Origin: DASVDE01 sp963740065
Lineage (GTDB): Bacteria; Actinomycetota; Thermoleophilia; Solirubrobacterales; 70-9
Direction: 5' to 3'
DNA: 64,000 bases
Assembly (NCBI GenBank): GCA_963740065.1
Contig: CAVUCS010000003.1
Location: 1-64,000 of the forward strand
The notes under the pieces were generated by a model. The model saw only the letters and a program-made list of their open reading frames with translations. It ran no database searches and was not told the origin of the DNA. Below are positions 56,301 through 63,903 of the stretch, one piece after another. A program made the position numbers and the translations under genes. Within the stretch, counting starts at the first letter, position 1. Each line of letters opens with the position of its first letter.

Positions 56301-57939
56301 TCCACACCCCGCTGGAGTTGATGTCCGCGTAGAGATCATCGGCGGAGTTAAAGGCCAAGTGGCAGGGGCCCCCCGCCTGGGCCGTGGTGTCGACCGAGCC
56401 CAAGTAGGCGCCCGCCGCGCTGTATGTGAGGATCTTTTTGCTCGCCAGGTTGGCGATCCACACTTTGCCCGTCGAATCCACCGCCGCCCCGCAAAGTCTT
56501 GTCGGCGAGCCATCCGGCGCCCCCGGCGCCGTCGCCGGGTCCACCGGGAAACCCCCCAGCCCAGCCCCGGTCTCATCGAAGCCATAGATCAGGTTGGTCG
56601 CCCCCGAGGCCACATACACGTTGCCCGCCGAGGCCCCGCCGCTGTCATCGACCGCCAGGCTGGACCTGGCGCCGGTGCCGGAAATTTCCAGCGCGGCGGT
56701 GCCCAGCGGCGTAAAGCCGCTCAGCCCCGCGAACGCCGGTCCCGCCGAGACGTCAAAGCCAAAGACCCCCGGGACTCCGTAATCGAGCATGTAGAGGCCG
56801 CGGTTCGCCGACCTGAAGGCAAACTCTTCCGGGCTCAGCAAGCTAAATCTCGTCGCCGCGGTCCCATCGGGGCCAAAGCTCGCGATTTGGGGGTGGGTGT
56901 AGGTGAGGGCTTTGCTCGGCGCCCCAAAGACATCGATCTGGTGCTGGCTGGACGGATCCCCGACGTAGGCAAAGCTCGCCGGGCCCGAGGCCGCGCTCTT
57001 CACCGCGATCCCCGCCGACTTAAAGCCGAATAGCCCGATCGCTCCAAAGCGATAGCTGAAGGTGTCATTTGCGTCAAAGACCGCGATGCTCTTGCCCTCA
57101 TTGGCGTAGACCTCCCCGGTCGTGTGATCCACCGCGACCGCGGAGACCCCGGCGCTGTCCACCACCGTCCCGATCGCCTGGCTCACCCCGGGCGAGAAGT
57201 CCGCCGCCGCGTAGCGCTCCACCGGCCCCGTGCCGCCACCGGACGCGTTATGGACGACGTAGAGCTTGCCGCCATCCGCCGCCATCGAGGCGGGAGAATC
57301 GACGTTGATCGCCCCCACCAGCGTGTAATCGGTGTCCTCGATCCCACCTACCGGCGACGCCGGCGAGTAGCGCCAGACCCTGTGGTTGGTGAAGTCCTGA
57401 TTGGTGACCGTGCCGCTGACGTAGAGATCGCCGTTTGCCTGATCGACCGCCGCTCCGAAGACCGAGAAGAACCCGCCGCCCTCGACCCCGGTCCCCGTCA
57501 GCTGCCCCAGCTCCGCGCCGCTTGCCGCGAACACCCTGACCACCTTGGCCGCGCCGTCGCTGATGTAGATCGTGCCGTTCAGCGGCCCCCCCGAGTTGTC
57601 GATCGCGATTGAAGCAGGGCGGGCGCTGGGGTTCGACGGGATGGTCAAGGTGTTGGTGCCGGCGTCCGGCCCCGCCGTGAAGTTCTTCGGCGCCCCGGCG
57701 GCGTTGAAGCGGTAGATCTTGACTTCGCTGGCCGACTGGTCCACCGCGTAGACGTCGCCGTTTGCCTGATCGACCGCCACCGCGCCGGGAGTACGCGTTG
57801 CAAACGAGCCGAAGGAGCTCTGGTAGGGACGCGTGGTCCGGGCCTGGGCAAACGCCGGCGCCAGCGCCGCGCAAAGCGCGGCGAGTCCCAGCAAGAGGCA
57901 GGTGAGGCGACGTAGCTTCGGTGCGGAGCGTGATCTCAT
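53395..57939 (-). CDS. giant secreted NHL/Fn3/beta-propeller protein, right copy, frameshifted at the C-terminus
   Basis: About 1515 residues. The first 1027 codons (from 57939) are intact: signal peptide LLLGLAALCAALAPAFAQAR, then NHL-type repeats (AVDQANGDVYAVDQSASEVK, SANDYLYIGDSNNGQRVVRV). Fn3-like modules follow (HFEWGTDTSYGHSTTTRSAG, NTTYHYRIVADNGNPDGAAV), and GSDRAYEQVSLADASGNPVS opens a TolB-like propeller. Beyond 54856 several frames are needed (MSCPSDGSAPLGEV, TDIYEWRDERLI). The tail is polybasic (KKHKHKAKHRKQKHRKHH). Domain order equals that of 39095-43410. Confidence 0.78.
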
Positions 57940-58008
57940 CTACGTGTCCTTTGGCTTTCGGTCGAGGAGCCGGCCTGTCGTGACTGCCGGACCGTTGGGG
58001 GCGATCAA

Positions 58009-58041
58009 CCCACCTCGGACGCCGGCAGCGTCCGAGGTGGG
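58009..58041 (-). terminator. 14-bp perfect hairpin after the right collagen-like gene
   Basis: CCCACCTCGGACGC, loop CGGCA, GCGTCCGAGGTGGG. It is in the same position as 43491-43528, but with unrelated sequence. Confidence 0.7.
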
Positions 58042-58072
58042 CATGTCATCGAGATCGCCTGTTCCAGTCCGG

Positions 58073-58933
58073 TCAGGAGCCGGGCTGAACCACCAAGGCC
58101 CAGGTCCCACGCACGTCATAGACACCTGCGGCGACGGCACTGGAGTCGGTCACAAGTCCAGCTCCAGTTCCGGCCCCCGTGCCGCCAGCGACGGGGCCGG
58201 GGAGGGTGAGGTTTTCCGGCTTTCCTAGGGTGCTGGAATCCGGATAGTACGCGCAGATGATGCCGGGAAAGTCGCCCGCCATCGTCGACGGCGTCGGGTT
58301 GTTTACGTTGCCCGTGCAGCCGATGAAATCACTTCCGCCGCCCTCGGTGTAGTGGACGAGATTCCCCACGACAGAGGTATCGACCGGGACGGTGAAACTG
58401 AATCCGATTGGAATATTCTCTCCGGCGGAGGCGGCACTACCGTGGGCTGACCAGGTGCCCTTCATCACCGCGCCGGGAGGAGCCGCATTGACGACCCAAG
58501 GCGAACCGGCGTTGCCGTTGCTTCCGTTCTCGCCGTTGCAGACGTAGTCGACGGTGGCGGAGGTCAGTTTCTTGCCGCCGTTGAGGCAGTTGGAGCCGGG
58601 GTCCTCGTTGGTGACGGAGACGCCCTGACCGGCGTTGCCGTCGCCGCCTCTACCACCTCTGTCGCCGGTGTCACCCTTATCGCCCTTGGCGCCTGCAGGA
58701 CCAGCGGGACCAGCAGGACCAGCGGGACCAGCCGGACCGGCGGGACCGCGCTTGCCCTGCGGACCGCGCTTGGCCTTGGCCTTCTTCTTCTTCTTGTGCT
58801 TCTTGGAAGCGGAGGCGACCTGGTCGCCGCCACCCTGTGCGGCAACAGCGCCGCCGGCGAGGGCGACGACAAGCGCCATGATCGCCACGACCAAACCGGC
58901 CGTGCCGAAGTGGCTACGGAATCGATTCAACAT
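58073..58933 (-). CDS. collagen-like membrane-anchored protein, right copy
   Basis: 286 residues, intact. The N-terminal anchor AGLVVAIMALVVALAGGAVA and basic stretch KKHKKKKKAKAKRG match the left copy. The collagen-like run (GPAGPAGPAGPAGPAGPAG, GDKGDTGDRGGRGGDG) is longer. The C-terminal head (VMKGTWSAHGSAASAGENIP, FIGCTGNVNN, IICAYYPDSS) is only distantly similar, with cysteines in similar places. First gene of the right cassette, preceded by the conserved leader. Confidence 0.85.
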   Translation of the reverse strand: MLNRFRSHFGTAGLVVAIMALVVALAGGAVAAQGGGDQVASASKKHKKKKKAKAKRGPQGKRGPAGPAGPAGPAGPAGPAGAKGDKGDTGDRGGRGGDGNAGQGVSVTNEDPGSNCLNGGKKLTSATVDYVCNGENGSNGNAGSPWVVNAAPPGAVMKGTWSAHGSAASAGENIPIGFSFTVPVDTSVVGNLVHYTEGGGSDFIGCTGNVNNPTPSTMAGDFPGIICAYYPDSSTLGKPENLTLPGPVAGGTGAGTGAGLVTDSSAVAAGVYDVRGTWALVVQPGS

Positions 58934-58936
58934 GAG

Positions 58937-59310
58937 ATGTTCTCTCCTTGTGTAGCGCCCGCCGGGATTAGCCCGGCCGGCCTTGTTGACATCGCCGGCG
59001 GGAACCCATCCCCCCGGCGGGTTGACTGCTCAATGAGGCCGACGCGGGCCATCGGGCCCGCGGCGGGTGCTGCGTGAGATGAAGAAGGTGTGGGGCTCGT
59101 CTCCTGACTGGCGTCAAAGCGAGACGAGCCCCGGGACGCCGAATGCCAGGGAGAGCAGTCGGACGCCGGTTGAGGGCCGATTCGGCCCTCGAAGACTTTG
59201 TGAATGGGCAGGCTGCTCGCCTCCGGCGGTGCCTTTGCGTCCCGTTTCACTGCGATACCTCTCCCCTTGTTTCCCTGGCGAGTCGCTTTCCCGAGCGGCT
59301 CGCTTCCCTG
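58937..59310 (-). ncRNA. conserved structured leader of the right cassette; candidate cis-regulatory RNA
   Basis: Nearly identical to 44268-44640. GGGACGCAAAGG lies at 59232-59243, within GTATCGCAGTGAAACGGGAC. The 12-bp hairpin lies at 59092-59132. Differences between copies include changes in loops. See the left copy for the riboswitch argument and its weakness. 59311-59545 shows no gene. It has an inverted motif CTTTGGTATGCC / GGCTTACCAAAG near 59420-59455. Confidence 0.45.
59092..59132 (-). promoter_or_regulatory. 12-bp-stem hairpin in the right leader
   Basis: GGGGCTCGTCTC and GAGACGAGCCCC around CTGACTGGCGTCAAAGC. The stem is identical to the left copy and the loop has two changes. Confidence 0.65.
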
Positions 59311-59545
59311 AACTTGACCTCTGCCCGTCTGAGGGCTGAGGTTGTTCCCTGTGGCGCTCTTTGTGGGAGCGCGTGGTCACTTTTGCATACCTGTCGCGTC
59401 TTGTCCAGGTACTTCTTTGGTATGCCGCCTATTGTTGGCTTACCAAAGCCATTTGCGCGACAAAAGTTTTTGGGGTGGAGCGGCCGGCGGAGCCGTTTGG
59501 AGACGCGTCGGCCCCCGAAAACAGGGGGGCGAATTCCCAGCGCTG

Positions 59546-59581
59546 TCGACTTATTGGTGGCAATGGCGACCACAAAGTCGA
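59546..59581. repeat. family C palindrome, copy 1 (contains the start codon of the next gene)
   Basis: TCGACTT...AAGTCGA arms with inner TTGGTGG/CCACAA. The ATG at 59563 and the codons for ATTKSK fall inside it. Confidence 0.65.
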
Positions 59582-60507
59582 AAGCGAGGGCCGGGGAGGG
59601 GTCTGGGGGACGGAGCGCTCGCGCCTGGGCGCTGGCGCGGAGACAACACGGGGTGCTGACCCGGGCTGACCTGGTCGGGCTCGGGTTCAGCCCGGCGGCG
59701 ATCAAGCACCGCGTGGCAACGGGGCGCCTGCATCCGGTGATGCGCGGCGTCTATGCGGTGGGCCGGCCCGACCTGACGCGCGAGGGATGGTGGATGGCGG
59801 CGGTTCTCGCCTGCGGCGAGGGAGCGATGCTCAGCCACGGCAGCGCCGCGGCTCTGTGGGGAATCGGGAAGGAACGGTGGGGGCGGATCGACATCAGCAT
59901 CCGGCGGCACGGGGAGCACCGGCGGGCCGGGCTGCGGGTGAGGAGCCGGCCGTCGCTGCCGGAGGAGGATGTGACGAGACGCAACGGGATCCCCGTGACC
60001 TGCCTGGTGCGGACGCTGCTGGATCGGGCGACGGAGGTGGGCCCGGAGACCCTCGAGCGCGCCGTCAACGAGGCCGACAAGCACGACCTGATCGACCCCG
60101 AGGCACTGCGCGAGGCGCTGGAAGAGTACGCGGGCGAACCGGGCGTGCGAGTGCTGCGCACGCTGCTCGACAGGCGCACCTTCCGCCTCTCCGACTCCAA
60201 GCTGGAGATGCACTTCCGGCCGATCGCGCGGGCGGCGGGCCTGCCGCAACCGCTTACCAAGCAGTGGGTCAACGGCTTCGAGGTCGACTTCTTCTGGCCG
60301 GACCTGGGGCTGGTGATCGAAACCGACGGCCTGCGCTACCACCGCACTCCGTTCACCCAGAGCAGCGACAATCGTCGCGACCAGACCCATACCTCAACCG
60401 GGCTCACCCATCTGCGCTTCAGCCACTACCAGATCAAATACAAACCGCGGGAGGTGAGCGACACGCTGCGCAGAACCGCCGCCTTCCTACCCCGCCAGGC
60501 CGCCTAA
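59563..60507 (+). CDS. AbiEi-type N-terminal domain plus DUF559 nuclease-fold protein (second copy)
   Basis: 314 residues, intact. Winged-helix segment ALARRQHGVLTRADLVGLGF, middle CGEGAMLSHGSAAALWGIGK, and C-terminal VNGFEVDFFWPDLGLVIETD (D...E-x-D of a PD-(D/E)XK fold). It is homologous over its length to 25565-26518. The start codon and first eight codons come from a family C palindrome, and a second family C copy lies 29 bp after the stop. No nucleotidyltransferase partner adjoins. Confidence 0.8.
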   Translation: MATTKSKARAGEGSGGRSARAWALARRQHGVLTRADLVGLGFSPAAIKHRVATGRLHPVMRGVYAVGRPDLTREGWWMAAVLACGEGAMLSHGSAAALWGIGKERWGRIDISIRRHGEHRRAGLRVRSRPSLPEEDVTRRNGIPVTCLVRTLLDRATEVGPETLERAVNEADKHDLIDPEALREALEEYAGEPGVRVLRTLLDRRTFRLSDSKLEMHFRPIARAAGLPQPLTKQWVNGFEVDFFWPDLGLVIETDGLRYHRTPFTQSSDNRRDQTHTSTGLTHLRFSHYQIKYKPREVSDTLRRTAAFLPRQAA

Positions 60508-60536
60508 TCCCTCCCAGACCCCCGACCCCCGGCCCA

Positions 60537-60576
60537 TTTCGACTTTTGGGCGGCCCCAACGACCACAAAGTCGAAA
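60537..60576. repeat. family C palindrome, copy 2
   Basis: TTTCGACTTTTGGG and CCACAAAGTCGAAA. It shares GACCACAAAGTCGAAAGCG with copy 1. It directly follows the AbiEi/DUF559 gene. Confidence 0.7.
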
Positions 60577-60662
60577 GCGGTGTTGGGCGACCCCGAATGA
60601 CGTCCGAAGAGGGCTCGGATTGTTAATTCGGTACGGGAGTGTCCACAGACAGCCTCAGGGGT

Positions 60663-60684
60663 GTACAATCTCGTTTACTTAAAC
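60663..60684 (+). promoter_or_regulatory. -10 element and GTTTA-TAAAC palindrome upstream of TetR
   Basis: TACAAT (60663-60668) is a good -10. GTTTACTTAAAC (60673-60684) has 5-bp inverted arms and would lie at the transcription start, an ideal autoregulatory operator. Confidence 0.5.
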
Positions 60685-60712
60685 AGGGTTGTCTGCACTG
60701 AGGAGTCATTGC

Positions 60713-61453
60713 ATGTCCCCTACAGCCTCTCCCAACGACAAAGGAAACGGCGCTCCCAAGCCAAATGACGAGCTTGGTGGCCTGATTGCCGACGAACGGC
60801 TGCCGGCGGGGCGGGCGGACCTTCCGGAGCCCCTGGTCGCCCACTCCCAGCGCGAGCGGATCCTGATGGCGATGGCCGAGAGTTGCTCGGAAAAGGGCTA
60901 TGGGGCGACGACGATCACCGACATCGTCAGAGAGGCGGGCGTCTCCCGCGCCACCTTCTATGAGCTGTTCCGCGACAAGGGGGACTGCTTCCACGCCGCG
61001 ATGGAGCTTTCGCTGGCCGACGCGATGGGGCGGATCGTCGAGGTCTACTCCCCCGACAAGCCGTGGGCGGCGATGGTGCGCGACGCGACGGAGACCTTCC
61101 TCGACCTGCTCGCCAGCCGGCCCGCCTTCGCCCGCATGGCGATGGTCGAGGCGCCCTCCACCGGAGAGCGCGGGACCGAGCTTTACTCCTCCGGCAAGCG
61201 GGTCCTGCAGGCGCTGCTGGATCGCGGCCGCGACGACCCGATGGAGGACCCGGGCATCCCCTCCAGCGCCGGGCGCGCCGCGCTGGCCGCAGCCGAATCG
61301 CTGATCGTCGGCCAGATCCTCGCCGGCAACGCCGACCGCCTGCGCGAGCTGCTTCCCGACATCGTCTACATCACAACCGTTCCCTACCTCGGCCAGGATG
61401 AGGCGCTCCGCCAGTCCCGGGAGGCCGAGAGATCGCTACGCGTAGGGGGATAG
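60713..61453 (+). CDS. TetR-family regulator
   Basis: 246 residues, intact. Leader DERLPAGRADLPEPLVAHSQ, HTH TITDIVREAGVSRATFYELF, ligand domain ending TVPYLGQDEALRQSREAERS. AGGAG lies seven bases before the ATG. Its stop is 5 bp from the next TetR start, so the two are an operon. The N-terminal leader style matches the TetR cluster at 9.7-17.8 kb. Confidence 0.9.
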   Translation: MSPTASPNDKGNGAPKPNDELGGLIADERLPAGRADLPEPLVAHSQRERILMAMAESCSEKGYGATTITDIVREAGVSRATFYELFRDKGDCFHAAMELSLADAMGRIVEVYSPDKPWAAMVRDATETFLDLLASRPAFARMAMVEAPSTGERGTELYSSGKRVLQALLDRGRDDPMEDPGIPSSAGRAALAAAESLIVGQILAGNADRLRELLPDIVYITTVPYLGQDEALRQSREAERSLRVGG

Positions 61454-61458
61454 CCCGC

Positions 61459-62139
61459 GTGGCGAGAGGCAGGGGGGCCAAAGAAATAGGGGGGTGGCGG
61501 CCTCCCCGGGGCCGCCACGGCCTGCCGCCAGAGGTGGTCGCCCGTAGTCAGCGGCAGCGGCTGCTGGAGGCGACGATCCGCGTCGTCGCGGAGAAAGGCT
61601 ACGGGCCGAGCACGGTCGCCGACCTGACCCGCGAGGCGGGGATCTCCCGCACCACCTTCTATGAGATGTTCGAGGACAAGCAGGGCTGCTTCCTCGCCGC
61701 CTACGACGCGGCGGTCGACGCGCTGGTGCGTCGGGTGGGCGATGTCTACGACAGAGCCGAGGGCGACTGGCCGCAGCGGGCGCGGGCGGGGCTGGCGACT
61801 TTTTTGGAGGCGCTGGCCGAGGAGCCGGCGCTGGCGCGGCTGGCGCTGGTCGACGTCGGCGCGGCGGGGCCGGCGGCGCAGCGCCGCTACCGGGCCGCGG
61901 TGCAGCGGCTGACGCCGCTCTTCGACGACGGGCGCGACTTCGCCCCCGGGGGGCGGGGCTTGCCGGCGAACGTCTCGCGGATGGCGATCGGCGGCGTGGC
62001 CGGCTTGGTCGTCGATGAACTTTTATCTGGACGGGCGGAGCACTTGCCTGCAATACTCCCTGACGTTCTCTTCGCCGCGCTGACGCCCTATCTAGGGCCA
62101 GACGTCGCCGCCAGGGAGGTAGCGAAGGCGAAGCTGTAA
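61459..62139 (+). CDS. TetR-family regulator
   Basis: 226 residues, intact, GTG start 5 bp after the upstream TetR stop. Leader RGRHGLPPEVVARSQRQRLL, HTH TVADLTREAGISRTTFYEMF, C-terminal ALTPYLGPDVAAREVAKAKL. Translational coupling with the first TetR suggests they act together, perhaps as a heterodimer. Confidence 0.9.
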   Translation: MARGRGAKEIGGWRPPRGRHGLPPEVVARSQRQRLLEATIRVVAEKGYGPSTVADLTREAGISRTTFYEMFEDKQGCFLAAYDAAVDALVRRVGDVYDRAEGDWPQRARAGLATFLEALAEEPALARLALVDVGAAGPAAQRRYRAAVQRLTPLFDDGRDFAPGGRGLPANVSRMAIGGVAGLVVDELLSGRAEHLPAILPDVLFAALTPYLGPDVAAREVAKAKL

Positions 62140-62161
62140 GAGGTTCGGGTACGCAGGCAGT

Positions 62162-62217
62162 ACAAGGGAGGCGTCTATTTATAGACGCACGTGTTCAAAC
62201 GACCTAAACTCCCTTGT
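62162..62217. promoter_or_regulatory. nested palindromes in the third TetR promoter
   Basis: GCGTCTAT-TT-ATAGACGC (62171-62188) lies inside a wider pair ACAAGGGAG (62162-62170) and CTCCCTTGT (62209-62217). Probably an autoregulatory operator. It ends six bases before the ATG. Confidence 0.6.
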
Positions 62218-62222
62218 TAGCC

Positions 62223-62831
62223 ATGGATACACGCCGCAAAGCGCTGTTGGAGGCGATGGTGCGCGTCGTCGGCGAGAAGGGCTACAAGGCGACGTCGGTG
62301 GCCGACGTGATCGAGGCGGCCGACACCTCCCGCTCCACCTTCTACAAACACTTCGACGACAAGCACGACTGCTTCCTCGCCGCCTACGACATGATCGCCG
62401 AGCGGGTGATGGGCGAGGTCGTGGCCAACTGCGACGGGCGCCAGCCGTGGCTGGTGCGGATGGAGCGCGGCCTGGCGACGATCGTCGAGCTGTTCGCGAT
62501 CGACCCCTTCCTGGCGCGGACCGCGGTGGTCGAGGTCGTCGCCGCCGGCGCCGACGCGCGGCGGCGCCACTGGGCGGCGCTGACCAGGCTCGCCGACTTC
62601 CTCGAGGACGGGCGGGCGATGAACGGAAACCGCGAGCTGCCCAACAACACGGCGATGATGTCCGCCGGCGCCGTCTCCGGCCTGATCTTCGATGAGCTAC
62701 AGGCGAGCCGGGCCGAAGCGCTGCCGGGCCTCTTCCCCGACCTGCTCTTCGCGATGCTCGTCCCCTACCTCGGCCCTCAGGCCGCGGCGGAGGAGATGCG
62801 GCGAGCGGCGACGACGGTCGCGCCGGGCTGA
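62223..62831 (+). CDS. TetR-family regulator
   Basis: 202 residues, ATG at 62223 (MDTRRKALLEAMVRVVGEKG). HTH is SVADVIEAADTSRSTFYKHF, ending MLVPYLGPQAAAEEMRRAAT. No ribosome site is obvious, so translation may be leaderless. Its last 23 codons recur as a remnant at 63847. Confidence 0.9.
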   Translation: MDTRRKALLEAMVRVVGEKGYKATSVADVIEAADTSRSTFYKHFDDKHDCFLAAYDMIAERVMGEVVANCDGRQPWLVRMERGLATIVELFAIDPFLARTAVVEVVAAGADARRRHWAALTRLADFLEDGRAMNGNRELPNNTAMMSAGAVSGLIFDELQASRAEALPGLFPDLLFAMLVPYLGPQAAAEEMRRAATTVAPG

Positions 62832-62869
62832 GCCGTTCCGCTGCGCGGGCCGTTCCGCTGCGCGGGCCG

Positions 62870-62916
62870 TTCCGCTGCGAGTTATGCCTGACTGTCAGCG
62901 ATAAGTCGCAGCGGAA
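62870..62916. repeat. family A palindrome, copy 9, with two extra left half-arms
   Basis: A full copy preceded by two tandem half-arms CCGTTCCGCTGCGCGGG at 62833-62866. The extra arms look like slippage or repeated insertion. Confidence 0.85.
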
Positions 62917-62935
62917 CGGGGTGAGCGGCCGCGGA

Positions 62936-63457
62936 TCATTGAGGGCGGCGGGCGGCGAGGAGAGTCGCGACGTCCTCCAGATCCTGGTCGCGGCCGGACT
63001 CTCGCTTCAGACGGATCAGGTCGTCGAAGCCGATGGCGCGGATGCTGACGCCCTCGACGACGGCCTCCACCGCGCGCGGGCGCATCTCTTCATAAGGGCG
63101 GCCACCGGGGATTTCACTGGGATCGAAGAGGTCAAGCCCCCCGGCGTTCGTGCGCAAGGTGAAGTTGCCGCCGGCCAGGAGATCATTTGGGTCGTGGGGG
63201 TCGACATCGAGAAGGTCGGCGTCGACTCCGAAGAGATTGGCACCGAGCTCGGTGAGCGCCGCGGCCAAGCGCTCCATGTTCTCCGCATTCCACTCGATCA
63301 GGACGTCCACGTCGCGGGTGTTGCGAACGTGGCCATGGACGTTGACCGCGACGCCGCCGATCGTCAGGTACTCGACCTCGTGGCGCTGCAGGGCTTCGAA
63401 GATCCGCACCGGGTCCAGCGGGCCGCGGTCAAGCTCGGAGGGCAGGTTCTCGAACAC
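62936..63457 (-). CDS. nucleotidyltransferase-fold protein (DUF6036/AbiEii-like)
   Basis: 173 residues. EYLTIGGVAVNVHGHVRNTR plus DVDVLIEW gives the GG...H...T.DxD pattern of minimal nucleotidyltransferases. PYEEMRPRAVEAVVEGVSIR and LIRLKRESGRDQDLEDVATL follow. It is encoded 3 bp after an XRE regulator. Such pairs are known toxin-antitoxin or phage-defence modules (for example MenT/MenA-like), and here the activity is inferred. Confidence 0.8.
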   Translation of the reverse strand: MFENLPSELDRGPLDPVRIFEALQRHEVEYLTIGGVAVNVHGHVRNTRDVDVLIEWNAENMERLAAALTELGANLFGVDADLLDVDPHDPNDLLAGGNFTLRTNAGGLDLFDPSEIPGGRPYEEMRPRAVEAVVEGVSIRAIGFDDLIRLKRESGRDQDLEDVATLLAARRPQ

Positions 63458-63460
63458 CGC

Positions 63461-63826
63461 TCAATCCTCCCGCCCGGAGAGCGGCCGCACCTCGGCCCTG
63501 GCGAGGCGATCGCCGAAACGCATCCACTCGAACAGGCTCTCCAGGCGCTGGGAGGGGGTGAGCTGGGCCTCGGCGGCGAGGTGGACGGGATCGGCCCGAC
63601 TGCCGGCAAGCGCATGCAGCTCGACGGTGGGCTCGAAACCGAGCGCCCGCAAGCAGGTGGCGAAGCGCTCGAAGGAAGGCGACTCGTGGCCGTTCTCAAT
63701 GCGGCTGATCGCCGGCGCCGCGATCCCGGTGCGGATCGCCAGCCGGCGCTGAGAGACACCCGCCTGGCGGCGAGCCTCGAACAGGGTCCGTCCGAGGACG
63801 GGGCTGCTCGCATTCCCCTTTGACAT
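63461..63826 (-). CDS. XRE-family HTH regulator, probable antitoxin
   Basis: 121 residues. LFEARRQAGVSQRRLAIRTG plus AAPAISRIENGHESPSFERF is a canonical Cro/XRE helix-turn-helix. The C-terminal part (SQRLESLFEWMRFGDRLARA) may contact the nucleotidyltransferase. The ATG (63826) lies in the palindrome TAACG-GATA-CGTTA, suggesting autorepression. Confidence 0.88.
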   Translation of the reverse strand: MSKGNASSPVLGRTLFEARRQAGVSQRRLAIRTGIAAPAISRIENGHESPSFERFATCLRALGFEPTVELHALAGSRADPVHLAAEAQLTPSQRLESLFEWMRFGDRLARAEVRPLSGRED

Positions 63827-63839
63827 AACGGATACGTTA
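63826..63839. promoter_or_regulatory. operator-like palindrome at the XRE start
   Basis: TAACG-GATA-CGTTA, overlapping the start codon of the XRE gene. Confidence 0.5.
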
Positions 63840-63841
63840 AC

Positions 63842-63899
63842 GCATGCTCAGGCGGCGGAGGAAATGCGGCGGGCGGCGGTGACGGTGGCGCCGGGCTGA
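63842..63899 (+). pseudogene. TetR C-terminal remnant
   Basis: Reads AQAAEEMRRAAVTVAPG then TGA, matching the end of the TetR at 62223-62831 (PQAAAEEMRRAATTVAPG). The homology continues into CCGTTCCGCTGCG of the family A palindrome. Only the last 17 codons remain. Confidence 0.75.
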
Positions 63900-63903
63900 G
63901 CCG

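Noticed and set aside
44020..58760. Short tandem repeats of about 9 bp at 44020-44105 and 58685-58755, checked as CRISPR-like
   Set aside because: They encode the Gly-x-y collagen-like runs, have no spacers, and no cas genes are present.
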